DNA from: an uncultured Candidatus Nitrosopumilus sp.
Lineage (GTDB): Archaea > Thermoproteota > Nitrososphaeria > Nitrososphaerales > Nitrosopumilaceae
Direction: 5' to 3'
Assembly (NCBI GenBank): GCA_951812645.1
Contig: CATOSM010000001.1
Location: forward strand, 1,219,560-1,283,559
DNA length: 64,000 nucleotides
The position numbers were made by a program, and so were the translations under genes. The notes under the pieces were generated by a model, which worked only from the letters and a program-made list of their open reading frames with translations, had not been told where the DNA came from and searched no databases. Positions within the stretch are counted from its first letter, which is position 1. Every line of letters begins with the position of its first letter. Shown one piece after another: positions 34,915 through 43,733 of the stretch.

Positions 34915-35679
34915 ATGCCATTAATCCCAAAATCTCATCCTAGAGCAAAATCACTTTTAATTCGTGAGAAATTAGTTAATGGGTTTGATAAAGGATTGGT
35001 AGCTAAAGAAGGACTTTTGGCACAAGGTAGAGGAGAGGCTTTTGATTATCTATTGGGAGAAAAAACAGGTAGGACAGCATCTAAAGCAATAAAGGCTGCA
35101 GCTGCACAATTACTTCTAGCAGAAAGACCAGTAATCTCAGTCAATGGAAACATTGCAGCACTATGTCCCAAACAAATTATCAAATTATCAAAGCAAATTA
35201 AAGCAAAATTAGAGGTAAATCTGTTTTATACAAACGAAAAAAGAAAACAAGCAATCATCAAGACGCTCAAAAAATATGGCGCAAATGAAATTTTAGGTAC
35301 TAAAAAGGCCTCATCTAAAAAACTTCCAGGAATTGATTCGGCACGAAGAATTGTAGATAAAGACGGAATTTTTGCAGCTGATGTAGTTGTTGTTCCTTTG
35401 GAAGATGGAGATAGAACGATGTCACTTAAAAAAGCAGGCAAAATAGTCATAACCTTTGATCTAAACCCACTTTCAAGAACTTCACAAACTGCAAACATTA
35501 CAATTGTCGATAATGTTACAAGATCTGTTGATTTGCTGATTAATCAATCAAAAGAGCTTTCAAAAAAGAATGAAAAAACTCTTTTAAAGATTATTGAGGA
35601 ATTTGATAATAAAAAGAATCTTGCAGAAAATATTATTCAGATTAGAAATAATTTAACAAGGAAAGCAAAAATTGCATAA
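34915..35679 (+). CDS. 4-phosphopantoate-beta-alanine ligase (phosphopantothenate synthetase)
   Basis: A 254-residue protein of the archaeal PPS family. LIPKSHPRAKSLLIREKLVN is the typical N-terminus, AQGRGEAFDYLLGEKT is the conserved helix, and VPLEDGDRTMSLKKAGKIVI then TFDLNPLSRTSQTA form the nucleotide/phosphate region. It joins 4-phosphopantoate to beta-alanine using ATP. It follows pantoate kinase directly and its last bases overlap the panB start by eight, a translational coupling. This fixes the coenzyme A route as archaeal. Confidence 0.93.
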   Translation: MPLIPKSHPRAKSLLIREKLVNGFDKGLVAKEGLLAQGRGEAFDYLLGEKTGRTASKAIKAAAAQLLLAERPVISVNGNIAALCPKQIIKLSKQIKAKLEVNLFYTNEKRKQAIIKTLKKYGANEILGTKKASSKKLPGIDSARRIVDKDGIFAADVVVVPLEDGDRTMSLKKAGKIVITFDLNPLSRTSQTANITIVDNVTRSVDLLINQSKELSKKNEKTLLKIIEEFDNKKNLAENIIQIRNNLTRKAKIA

Positions 35680-36511
35680 AACTGTCCAAGACGTTATTAA
35701 AATGAAAAAAGAAAGGAAGAAAATTTCAGCAATCACTAGTTATGATTATACATTAGCATCATTATGTGATAAGGCTGGAATTGATATCTTGTTAGTTGGA
35801 GACAGTGCAGGGATGGTAATGCTTGGTTATGAAAATACTATTCCTGTAACAATGGAACAGATGTGTATGTTTACTGAAGCTGTTAGTAGAGCACGGAAAA
35901 ATTCTTTATTGGTGTCAGATTTGCCATTTATGTCATATCAAGCAAGTATTGAAGATGCAATTAACAATTCAGGCAAGCTAATCAAAGCAGGTGCAGATGC
36001 GGTAAAACTTGAAGGGGGATCAATAATGGCTGAAACAATTAGCGCAATTGTGGATGTAGGTATTCCTGTCATGGGACATATAGGATTACAACCACAAACT
36101 ACAATGCTTTCAGAAGGATACAAAGTTCAAGGAAAAACAAAAGATTCAGCAATGAAGTTAATTGGGGATGCCAAAGATCTTGAAGAAGCAGGTGTTTTCA
36201 GTATCGCTATAGAAATGGTAAGTCATGAAGTAGCCCAAATCATTTCTGAAACAGTTAGTATGCCAGTCATTGGTATTGGTTCAGGAGCAAAATGCGATGG
36301 TCAGGTACTAGTGGTACAGGATTTACTAGGCATGTATGACAAAATAAAGCCAAAATTTGCTAAAAGATACATGAATTTGTCTGAAGACATTGTAAAATCA
36401 CTTGAAAATTATCGCAATGATGTTGAATCTAGTAAATTTCCTGCTGAAGAAAATTCATTTTCAATGAATGTAGAAGAACTAGAGAAATTAAGGAAGGAAA
36501 TTGGCAGCTAA
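35672..36511 (+). CDS. panB: Ketopantoate hydroxymethyltransferase
   Basis: A 279-residue TIM-barrel enzyme. DILLVGDSAGMVMLGYENTI then PVTMEQMCMFTEAVSRA carry the metal and substrate residues (Asp after GDS; the Glu/Lys later in AVKLEGG), and VMGHIGLQPQTTMLSEGYKV is the family hallmark. It transfers a hydroxymethyl group from methylene-tetrahydropterin to alpha-ketoisovalerate, the first step to pantoate. The start is TTG at 35672, which overlaps the previous gene by eight bases. The stop overlaps the CoaBC start by 11. Confidence 0.95.
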   Translation: MHKTVQDVIKMKKERKKISAITSYDYTLASLCDKAGIDILLVGDSAGMVMLGYENTIPVTMEQMCMFTEAVSRARKNSLLVSDLPFMSYQASIEDAINNSGKLIKAGADAVKLEGGSIMAETISAIVDVGIPVMGHIGLQPQTTMLSEGYKVQGKTKDSAMKLIGDAKDLEEAGVFSIAIEMVSHEVAQIISETVSMPVIGIGSGAKCDGQVLVVQDLLGMYDKIKPKFAKRYMNLSEDIVKSLENYRNDVESSKFPAEENSFSMNVEELEKLRKEIGS

Positions 36512-37751
36512 AAAGAAAATTTTCAGAAACGATCATCCCTCTTTAGATATAGTAAATTCGCATGGAGTGGAATTATCTGGAAAAAGAATTGTGCTCTGCA
36601 TTGCAGGCAGCGTAGCAGCATACAAAGCAATAGAACTTGCACGATTGCTGATGAGACACGGTGCTGATGTTAAATGCGTTACAAGTAATGCAGTTACGAA
36701 ATTAATTCAACCAGAGTATTTCAAATGGGCTACAGGAAATCAAGTGGTTACAAAACTTACTGGGGAACTAGAACACATCAGACTGGCAGATTATAATCAA
36801 TCTGATTTAGTAGTAGTCTACCCTGCAACAGCTAATGCATTAGGAAAATTAGCAAATGGAATTGACGATACGCCTGTATCAACAGTGCTTACTGTAGGAT
36901 TTGGCTCTAAAATCCCAATTTTGATGTGTTTGGCGATGCACACATCAATGTATGAGAATTCAGCAGTTAAAAAAAATATTAATTTCTTAAAAAATAAAAT
37001 TGAATTTCTTTCTCCCCAAATGATAGAAGGAAAAGCGAAATCTCCAGAACCAGAAGATGTTTTAAATTATGTACTAAGGAAATTTGGGTATTCATCTATA
37101 TTAAAAAATAAAAAAGTGTTAATGACAGCAGGCCCTACAATAGAATACATTGATCCTATTAGAGTAATTACAAATTTAAGCTCAGGAAAAACAGGTTCTC
37201 TTTTAGCATCCGAATTAATTTCTGCAGGAGCTAAAGTAACTTTAGTTTATGGTCCTGCAAATGAAGAACCGCCAAAGGGTGCAAAAATCATCAATGTTAC
37301 AACAGGTAAAGAAATGTTTGATCAAACAAAAAAAGAACTAAGGAAAAAATATGATATTGTAATTATGGCTGCTGCAGCTTCTGATTATACTCCGCAGAAA
37401 ACATCAAAATCTAAAATAAAAAGTGACAAAGAATCACTTGAAATCAGGCTCAAAAAAGCCCCAAAAATCATTGATCAAGTAAAAAAATTACAGAAAAAAT
37501 CAATTTTAATTGGATTCAAGGCTGAAACCAATATAACAAAAAATGCATTAATCAAATCTGCACAGAACAAAATGAAAGATTCTGGTGCTGACGTAATCAT
37601 TGCAAATGATATCGGTAAAAAATATCAAAGAAATCCAAACTTTAATCAGGTATTTTTTGTCGATGATAAAAAAATAACTGCATCTGGATGGAAAAAGAAA
37701 GAAAAAGTCGTTAAATTTATCATAAAAGAAATCGAAAAAAAAATGAAATGA
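36501..37751 (+). CDS. coaBC: Bifunctional CoaBC (PPC decarboxylase/phosphopantothenate-cysteine ligase)
   Basis: A 416-residue fusion. The N-terminal flavin-binding decarboxylase has CIAGSVAAYKAIELARLLM and VVYPATANALGKLANGIDD, and the C-terminal ligase has TAGPTIEYIDPIRVITNLSS and MAAAASDYTP. It adds cysteine to 4'-phosphopantothenate and decarboxylates it to 4'-phosphopantetheine. The start chosen is TTG at 36501, which overlaps panB by 11 bases, and the stop overlaps the next start by three. The common CoaC pattern PAMN is replaced by LAMHTSMYE, with the histidine side present. Confidence 0.95.
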   Translation: MAAKKKIFRNDHPSLDIVNSHGVELSGKRIVLCIAGSVAAYKAIELARLLMRHGADVKCVTSNAVTKLIQPEYFKWATGNQVVTKLTGELEHIRLADYNQSDLVVVYPATANALGKLANGIDDTPVSTVLTVGFGSKIPILMCLAMHTSMYENSAVKKNINFLKNKIEFLSPQMIEGKAKSPEPEDVLNYVLRKFGYSSILKNKKVLMTAGPTIEYIDPIRVITNLSSGKTGSLLASELISAGAKVTLVYGPANEEPPKGAKIINVTTGKEMFDQTKKELRKKYDIVIMAAAASDYTPQKTSKSKIKSDKESLEIRLKKAPKIIDQVKKLQKKSILIGFKAETNITKNALIKSAQNKMKDSGADVIIANDIGKKYQRNPNFNQVFFVDDKKITASGWKKKEKVVKFIIKEIEKKMK

Positions 37752-37927
37752 AAAAAGCAGATATCAAAAAATTAATTTCACAGTATAAGGAAATACTTGT
37801 CAAACAAAAAAAGAAAAATGCAGATGGTTTTAGATTATCTGAAAAACTAAAAGAAACGGAACGTAGATACTACCATGAAACAGGACGAACATTAAAATCT
37901 GATTTGAATAATTTGAAAGAAAATTGA
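37748..37927 (+). CDS. Small basic protein in the coenzyme A operon, 59 aa
   Basis: An ATG at 37748 that overlaps the CoaBC stop (ATGA) opens 59 codons ending in TGA at 37927. The protein is very lysine-rich (MKKADIKKLISQYKEILVKQ, KLKETERRYYHETGRTLKSD) and helical. The next gene begins with TTG inside its stop (TTGA). Overlaps on both sides mean it is translated with the operon. No function can be assigned; helical, basic structure suggests binding to nucleic acid or a partner. Confidence 0.6.
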   Translation: MKKADIKKLISQYKEILVKQKKKNADGFRLSEKLKETERRYYHETGRTLKSDLNNLKEN

Positions 37928-38760
37928 AGCGGTCTGACTATAAAAAACGCAATATGACAATATGGAATGAGGTTGCCCCTAGATATCATAAGAGATGGGC
38001 ATCTGAAGATAAAGGTCCATTTGCAAGTACGAAAAAATTAGTAGATTCTATTGGTATTAAAAAAGGAAACAAAGTACTCGATGTTGCATGTGGTACTGGA
38101 GTTGTTACCAAAAGATTAACACAAAAAGTAGGTAAAACAGGATATGTGGTTGGTGCAGATACTTCCGTTACTGCAATAAAGATAGCAAAAAAGTGGAACT
38201 TCAATGGATCTAACCTGTTATTTGTAAATGCAGACGCTGAAAATTTTACATTTTCTGAAAAGTTTGACATTGTTACTTGTCAATACGCATTATTTTTTTT
38301 CCCAAATGCTTCAAAAGCTCTTAAAAATATGAGAAAAAGCCTCAAAGAATCAGGCAAATTAGGCATGTCCGTACATGGTCATAGAGACAGAGTTCCCTAC
38401 TTTGGAAATATTTTAGATGCTGTAACTCAATTTATTCCAGAATATGTTCCATCCGGAACACCAGATTTGGATAGATATGGAACAAAAAAATCATTTAGGG
38501 ACGAAGTGAAAAAAGCAGGATTTTCAAAAGTTGTAGTTAAAGATTATACTTTCAAGTATAGCCCAGGTACTTTTGATGATTATTGGAAAAATTATCTAAA
38601 ATACGTTGCAAAACCCATTAAAGAAAAATTAAATTCGCTTACAAAACCGCAAAGGAAAGAACTCAAAGAAATGATTAGAGAAAACACAAAATCGCACACA
38701 AAAAGAAATGGAATTATTCAATTTCCTTGGGAAGTTTTAATTTTGACAGCAAAATGCTAG
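37924..38760 (+). CDS. SAM-dependent methyltransferase (UbiE/class I)
   Basis: A 278-residue class I methyltransferase. The SAM loop is KVLDVACGTGVVTKRLTQKV, followed by the acidic VGADTS and the FVNADAENFTF motif II region. The N-terminal helix (IWNEVAPRYHKRWAS) resembles UbiE/Coq5-type enzymes, which methylate quinones or lipids. The substrate is unknown. The start is TTG at 37924, overlapping the previous stop by four bases. It is the sixth gene of the coenzyme A operon. Confidence 0.85.
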   Translation: MKRSDYKKRNMTIWNEVAPRYHKRWASEDKGPFASTKKLVDSIGIKKGNKVLDVACGTGVVTKRLTQKVGKTGYVVGADTSVTAIKIAKKWNFNGSNLLFVNADAENFTFSEKFDIVTCQYALFFFPNASKALKNMRKSLKESGKLGMSVHGHRDRVPYFGNILDAVTQFIPEYVPSGTPDLDRYGTKKSFRDEVKKAGFSKVVVKDYTFKYSPGTFDDYWKNYLKYVAKPIKEKLNSLTKPQRKELKEMIRENTKSHTKRNGIIQFPWEVLILTAKC

Positions 38761-38772
38761 GAATTGGGAGAA

Positions 38773-39258
38773 ATGGCCAAAGACAAGAAAAAGAAAGAAG
38801 ATGAAAAACCAAAAAAGAATGATTTCAAGTCATTTCTAAAGAAAAGGGCTCCAATTTACCTTGCCTTGGTCGCAATGCTAGTGGTCTTTGTAATTCCAGA
38901 GATGACCAAAGGAACATTGGAAAAAAGTTTACCAGAACTTTCAGCTGAAAATCAACGAGTAGCTGATATTTTGATGGACTATGACGGCCCAAATAATGAT
39001 GGACTGACTGTTTTAGAGGCATTAGAAAATAAAATAAATGAAGAGTATCCTGATGAGAAAATTTTTGATCATAGAAAAACTGTGGTAGATCTGACAGTTA
39101 CAAATGTAAGTTCTGAAGAATACAGAGTAATTTTTAATTTTATTTCACATAAAGGAGAAATGAATTATGATTGGAATGTTAATGCAAGTTCTGAAGAAAT
39201 TACCTCAAATAATTCTGAATCAAAGTACATAGTTGACTTGGTCAAGTATTACGATTAG
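38773..39258 (+). CDS. Single-pass membrane protein with charged N-terminus
   Basis: A 161-residue protein. A lysine-rich cytoplasmic start (MAKDKKKKEDEKPKKNDFKS) precedes one membrane helix (PIYLALVAMLVVFVIPEMT), and the rest is an acidic exported domain (about residues 50-161, rich in Asn/Glu). GGGAG just before the ATG at 38773 is a plausible ribosome site; a TTG at 38764 is an alternative start. It follows the methyltransferase by only 12 bases and is probably the last gene of the operon. Function unknown. Confidence 0.7.
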   Translation: MAKDKKKKEDEKPKKNDFKSFLKKRAPIYLALVAMLVVFVIPEMTKGTLEKSLPELSAENQRVADILMDYDGPNNDGLTVLEALENKINEEYPDEKIFDHRKTVVDLTVTNVSSEEYRVIFNFISHKGEMNYDWNVNASSEEITSNNSESKYIVDLVKYYD

Positions 39259-39260
39259 GC

Positions 39261-40325
39261 TCAAATAGTAACTAAATCTTTAGTGAATTTATGCATGACA
39301 ATCGGTCTATCTTTAACAATCAAAGAATCCTCAATTCTAATTCCAAATTTATTTTGGATGTAAATTCCTGGTTCGACTGTAATTGCCATGTTTGTTTTTA
39401 ATTTTGTATTACTTCTGTAAGACACTGTTGGTAATTCATGAACTTCTAATCCAATACCATGACCTGTTGAATGAATGAAATATTTTCCATAATTTTTATC
39501 TTCAATGTAATTCCTACATGCAGTATCAACATCTTTACAATCTACATTTGGTTTGACAGTTTTAAGACCAAGATTTTGAGATTCTTTAACAATTTCATAT
39601 GCTTCATTTGCTTGAGATGAAATTTTTCCTAGTGCAAATGTTCTTGTTGCATCAGAAACATATCCTTTGTATCTCAAAGTAAGATCGGTAACTACAAGAT
39701 CTCCTTTTTTGAATTTTCTATTTGTTACCTGGGCATGTGGAAGGGCCCCATTTGGACCTCCAGCAATAATCAAAGGGTTGAGAGTGGGTTTGTATCCAGT
39801 ATCAAACATTCCTTGCTCCATAGCATAAGTCATTAGAATTGTTTGTAATTCTGATTCTTTTTGACCAACTTTCATCTTTTTTGAACAGGCTTGGAACATC
39901 TCATCAATAATTTTAGATGCTTTTTTGAGAATTTGAATTTCTTTTTCATCCTTTATGGTTCGGGCATTGTAAAATGGCTCTGTAGAGGATTTGGTTTTTG
40001 GAATAGATTTTTTCAATGATGTCATTATTGGATAATTTTGGCAATCAGTACAAACTCGATTTTTCTTAATTTTTTTAATAACTGAAGTTATCAAGCCTTC
40101 TCCTCTTTCAGCGGTAATTACGTCACAGTCTTCAGATTCATCTAGTGCTCTACCTACTTCAAGTTCAGGTGCAATAATGGTAGTTTTTCCATTTTTTTCT
40201 AGCAATCCTATTGCTTCACCCCAGAATCCAGTCATGTAGAAGAGATTTTCAGGCTCAAATGTGACTAGTGTATCACAATCGATCTTTTGGGCATATTTTA
40301 GAAGACTCTTTCTTCGCTGTTTCAT
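39261..40325 (-). CDS. pepQ: Xaa-Pro aminopeptidase (M24 metallopeptidase)
   Basis: A 354-residue M24 peptidase. The metal ligands are visible: DLTLRYKGYVSDATRTF (two Asp), HSTGHGIGLEVHELP (His), VEPGIYI (Glu) and IRIEDSLIV (Glu). The N-terminal domain is short. Members cleave Xaa-Pro peptide bonds and recycle proline peptides. The gene is convergent with the membrane protein (one base apart) and divergent from the PP-loop gene. Exact substrate specificity is not fixed by sequence; symbol given for the family. Confidence 0.88.
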   Translation of the reverse strand: MKQRRKSLLKYAQKIDCDTLVTFEPENLFYMTGFWGEAIGLLEKNGKTTIIAPELEVGRALDESEDCDVITAERGEGLITSVIKKIKKNRVCTDCQNYPIMTSLKKSIPKTKSSTEPFYNARTIKDEKEIQILKKASKIIDEMFQACSKKMKVGQKESELQTILMTYAMEQGMFDTGYKPTLNPLIIAGGPNGALPHAQVTNRKFKKGDLVVTDLTLRYKGYVSDATRTFALGKISSQANEAYEIVKESQNLGLKTVKPNVDCKDVDTACRNYIEDKNYGKYFIHSTGHGIGLEVHELPTVSYRSNTKLKTNMAITVEPGIYIQNKFGIRIEDSLIVKDRPIVMHKFTKDLVTI

Positions 40326-40396
40326 ACAGAAACATCTGCATCTCTCAATTTATGTATGATGTAAAGTTTGTATATGGAAAATTAAACTTGATCGCT

Positions 40397-41410
40397 GTGA
40401 CTGAAGAGAAAGAAAAGAAAAAAGTTGTTGCACTGCTTTCAGGTGGGTTAGATAGTCAACTTGCGGTAAGAATGATGCAGGAACAAGGTTTTGACGTATC
40501 AGCTGTTGCAATTAAAACACCATTTTGTGATTTTGATTGTGGAAGAGGATGCGGTTTTGAAATCAGGGAAAGAGCAGATGATCTTAATGTTAATTTAAAA
40601 ACAGTTTATCTTGGCGACGAATACATTAAGATGTTAAAAAACCCTAAACATGGAATTGGTGCAGGGTTTAATCCATGTGTGGACTGTAGAACGATGATGT
40701 TTGATGCAGCAAGAAAACACATGGAAGACATTGGTGCAGAATTTATTATTTCAGGAGAAGTGTTAGGTCAGCGACCAATGAGTCAACATGCGCCATCATT
40801 ACATATTATTGAAAATGAATCAAACTTGAAAGGAAAAATTGTGAGACCATTATCAGCTGGATTATTACCGCCATCAGATGCTGAAAAAGAGGGTTTGATA
40901 AAAAGAGAAAATCTTGGAATGATTAGAGGAAGACAAAGAAAAATTCAAATGAAAATGGCCAAAGAATATGGAATTGAAAATCCACCAAATGCTGGCGGAG
41001 GATGTTTGCTAACTGAACCACAATTTGGAATTAAGGCTAAAGATTTGTTTGATCATGTTGAAACTCCTACAATAAATGAAATTGATTTACTAAAAATTGG
41101 TAGGCATTTTAGATTAGATGAAGAAACAAAATTTGTTGTTGGAAGAAACAAAGATGAAAATGAGATGATCAGGGCACTTGCGTTACCGGGGGATATTTTA
41201 CTTGAAGCCAAAGATTACGTTGGACCAGTTTCAATCCTACGTGGTAAGAATGCAAAATCACATGTAGAATTTGCATCTAAAGTAACTTTAAGATATTCGG
41301 ATGCGCCGAAAACTGAAGCCAGTATTGTTTCTGTTAAAAATGGGGATTTATCTGAAGAAACTAACGTAGGATGTGCTGAAGAGGAATCTTACATTAAATT
41401 TAGAATGTAG
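40397..41410 (+). CDS. PP-loop ATPase, tRNA-thiolation-like
   Basis: About 337 residues: VVALLSGGLDSQLAVRMMQE is the PP-loop (SGGxDS) of the adenylating enzymes that modify tRNA, followed by a cluster CDFDCGRGCGFEIR and by FNPCVDCRTMMFDAARK, whose CxxC/Cys residues suggest sulfur or Fe-S handling. The C-terminal half is a divergent domain (GRHFRLDEETKFVVGRNKDE). I call it a tRNA-thiolation-like protein related to COG0482, of unknown target. The longest frame starts at 40268, overlapping the divergent M24 gene; GTG at 40397 (MTEEKEKKKVVAL) is preferred. It precedes SepF on the same strand. Confidence 0.75.
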   Translation: MTEEKEKKKVVALLSGGLDSQLAVRMMQEQGFDVSAVAIKTPFCDFDCGRGCGFEIRERADDLNVNLKTVYLGDEYIKMLKNPKHGIGAGFNPCVDCRTMMFDAARKHMEDIGAEFIISGEVLGQRPMSQHAPSLHIIENESNLKGKIVRPLSAGLLPPSDAEKEGLIKRENLGMIRGRQRKIQMKMAKEYGIENPPNAGGGCLLTEPQFGIKAKDLFDHVETPTINEIDLLKIGRHFRLDEETKFVVGRNKDENEMIRALALPGDILLEAKDYVGPVSILRGKNAKSHVEFASKVTLRYSDAPKTEASIVSVKNGDLSEETNVGCAEEESYIKFRM

Positions 41411-41483
41411 GCGTGAAATTTTTAAAAAATTAGTTAAAACTAAGGAAGAGTTTTTGAGGAAGTAGATCTCATTTTCATCAAGG

Positions 41484-41762
41484 ATGCAAAAGCAAGAAAA
41501 TCCCACATATTTGAAAGCCATTACCATTCGGGATGTTAGTGACGTACATTCAATCAAAGAGGATATCAAAAAAGATATGATTTTGATTCTAAGAGTCACG
41601 CCTTTGGCACAAAAAGATGTGGAGCAATTACGTAAAGTAGTTGAAGAATTGTATTCCATTGCAAAATCAGAAGACGCCGAAATTGCAAGATTAGGTGAGG
41701 AAAGAATTATTGTTGCACCGTCCAGCATAAAGATCTGGAAACCTGAATACGATCTAAAATAA
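41484..41762 (+). CDS. sepF: SepF-like cell-division protein (DUF552)
   Basis: A 92-residue protein of the SepF fold: PTYLKAITIRDVSDVHSIKE, then DMILILRVTPLAQKDVEQLR and DAEIARLGEERIIVAPSSIK. Archaeal SepF anchors the FtsZ-based division apparatus to the membrane, although many ammonia-oxidising archaea also use Cdv proteins. It ends nine bases inside the aCPSF1 gene, tail to tail. Length is normal for the archaeal family. It sits 74 bases after the PP-loop gene. Confidence 0.85.
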   Translation: MQKQENPTYLKAITIRDVSDVHSIKEDIKKDMILILRVTPLAQKDVEQLRKVVEELYSIAKSEDAEIARLGEERIIVAPSSIKIWKPEYDLK

Positions 41763-43733
41763 TTTTATCGCTTCTTGAACTTGTGGGTAATGGGCAGGTA
41801 CCTTATACATTCGTCTGATATTCATTGCAAGATTTTCTGATTTGCTACGTTCCCCGTGATTAACCAGTACACGACGAAGTTTTGGTCTTAGTCTTTGTAC
41901 GAATGACATTAATTGATTATAATCACTGTGTCCACTGAAACCATCTAGTTTTTCAACGCCACAGTTAATTGAAACAGCTTCTACCTTGCCTTCTTTACCT
42001 GACATAGTGGCTTGTTTTGAACCATCAAGCACTCTTCTTCCCAAGGTTCCATTTACTTGATATGAAACAAATAATACTTTGTTCTTTTTATCAGGGGCAA
42101 TATTCTTGAAATATTCCAAAACAGGTCCACCCTCTAGCATTCCAGAGGTTGCTAAAATTATACATGGGGAATTGTCTCTTATTGGTTCTTCTCTAGCATC
42201 TGCATGCTCAATGTTAGTAAAATATTCCGAATCAAATGGATTATCATCAGTTTCCAGAATCTTTTGTTTCAATTCTCTTGCAAGATATTCAGGATAGGAT
42301 TCATGTATTGCTGATGCTTCAGATATCATGCCTTCTGTAAATACAGGAGCTTCGACCATTTCTCCTGATTTCATATAATGATCAATTACCATCATAATTT
42401 CTTGTGCACGACCAACTGCAGGTATCGGAATCAAAACTTTGCCCCCATCTGCCAAAGTGTTGTTTACAGCATTAATGAAAGCAGATTCTACTTCCTGTCT
42501 GGATGGTTGAATATCTGTCTTCAAGCCATACGTACTTTCAATCAACAGTGTTTCTACTCTTGGAAAATTCCAACTAGCAGCTTCAAACAAAATACTTTTT
42601 CCAAATTTGATATCACCAGAATAAACAAAGTTATGATCACCGTTTCCAATATGAAAGTGACACAAAGCAGAACCAAGAATATGGCCGGCATTGGCGAGTA
42701 CAAGTTTGATGTCAGGTGAAATATCAGTCACAGTTCCATAGGGCAAAGTAATTGTTTGCCTCATAAGCTGCTTTACATCTCGTTCTGCATAAATTGGAGT
42801 TCTACCTTGTGCTGCAGCTACTTTGATTGCATCTAGTTGAATCAAATTCATCATTGGAAGAGTTGGCTCAGTACAATAGATTGGACCTTTGTATCCATAT
42901 TTGCACAATGCAGGTAAAAAGCCAGTATGATCTAAATGTGCATGGCCAATAACAATTGCATCAAGTTCATCAAGTGTGATATTCAAAGAATCTAATCTTG
43001 GAAATGCATCCATAGGAGAACGGGCTCCAGGATTTATTCCACAATCAATGAGGATTTTACTTTCAGGAGTAGATAGCAATAACGAGGAACGCCCTACTTG
43101 ACCAAATCCTCCAAGGGTGTAAAGGGAAACTTCTGTTCTTTGAGATAGCCGAGGTCTGAAGATTTCATCGCCTACCTGTTTTAGTTGCTTGCTTCTATCA
43201 GCAGAAGCTTGCTTTAGAGTTGCGTTAATTGTTTGAATGGTTCGTGAAGGAATAGTAGTAGCCTTTCTAATTCTTAATCGCCAACCAATTTTTTCAGTTA
43301 CTTCAGCATGATTGAATTCTTTTGCATTTCGTTGTAATAGCCAAGGTCTCTTTGCTTCAACGGATACTTCGCCAGTTGCCGTATCAAAAATAGTACCTTG
43401 AAGATTTGCCTCTTTTGGAACGCATTCTGCTAAAATTTTTCGGGCTTCTTCTTCAGGTTTTCTAATTGACTCGTCAGTTCTAACAACAATTCTTTTTTTA
43501 ATTATGTTGACCAAATTAGAAATTGTATCGTTATTTTCCATCAAATAACGTGGAGAATTTGTGTACAAAGCAATTCTTGGTCCTTCATATTCAATTTTTG
43601 TAACACTTGCCTGCTTGGGTATACTTTGCAGTATGGTGGCCATTATATTCTGGCTGCTAGGAGGTAAATCTTTTGATGGTTGTTTTCTTTGCATTAAATC
43701 ACTAAAGTTCGATGACGGCTTTCTTTTGCTCAC
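41754..43733 (-). CDS. aCPSF1/FttA: KH-domain beta-CASP ribonuclease
   Basis: A 659-residue protein. An N-terminal domain (residues 1-190) contains KH-like elements, the metallo-beta-lactamase motif is VIGHAHLDHTGFLPALCKYG (HxHxDH) with a His later in GHILGSALCHFHIGNG, and the beta-CASP part includes SGMLEGGPVLEYF and GFSGHSDYNQLMSFV. Archaeal aCPSF1 is the exonuclease/endonuclease that terminates transcription. The start is GTG at 43733, 32 bases inside the psmB gene; an in-frame ATG at 43694 would avoid overlap. It is one of the best-conserved genes of the window. Confidence 0.97.
   Translation of the reverse strand: MSKRKPSSNFSDLMQRKQPSKDLPPSSQNIMATILQSIPKQASVTKIEYEGPRIALYTNSPRYLMENNDTISNLVNIIKKRIVVRTDESIRKPEEEARKILAECVPKEANLQGTIFDTATGEVSVEAKRPWLLQRNAKEFNHAEVTEKIGWRLRIRKATTIPSRTIQTINATLKQASADRSKQLKQVGDEIFRPRLSQRTEVSLYTLGGFGQVGRSSLLLSTPESKILIDCGINPGARSPMDAFPRLDSLNITLDELDAIVIGHAHLDHTGFLPALCKYGYKGPIYCTEPTLPMMNLIQLDAIKVAAAQGRTPIYAERDVKQLMRQTITLPYGTVTDISPDIKLVLANAGHILGSALCHFHIGNGDHNFVYSGDIKFGKSILFEAASWNFPRVETLLIESTYGLKTDIQPSRQEVESAFINAVNNTLADGGKVLIPIPAVGRAQEIMMVIDHYMKSGEMVEAPVFTEGMISEASAIHESYPEYLARELKQKILETDDNPFDSEYFTNIEHADAREEPIRDNSPCIILATSGMLEGGPVLEYFKNIAPDKKNKVLFVSYQVNGTLGRRVLDGSKQATMSGKEGKVEAVSINCGVEKLDGFSGHSDYNQLMSFVQRLRPKLRRVLVNHGERSKSENLAMNIRRMYKVPAHYPQVQEAIKLF

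Noticed and set aside
40268..40396. Longest start (40268) of the PP-loop gene
   Set aside because: It overlaps the divergent M24 gene and the added residues do not match the family.
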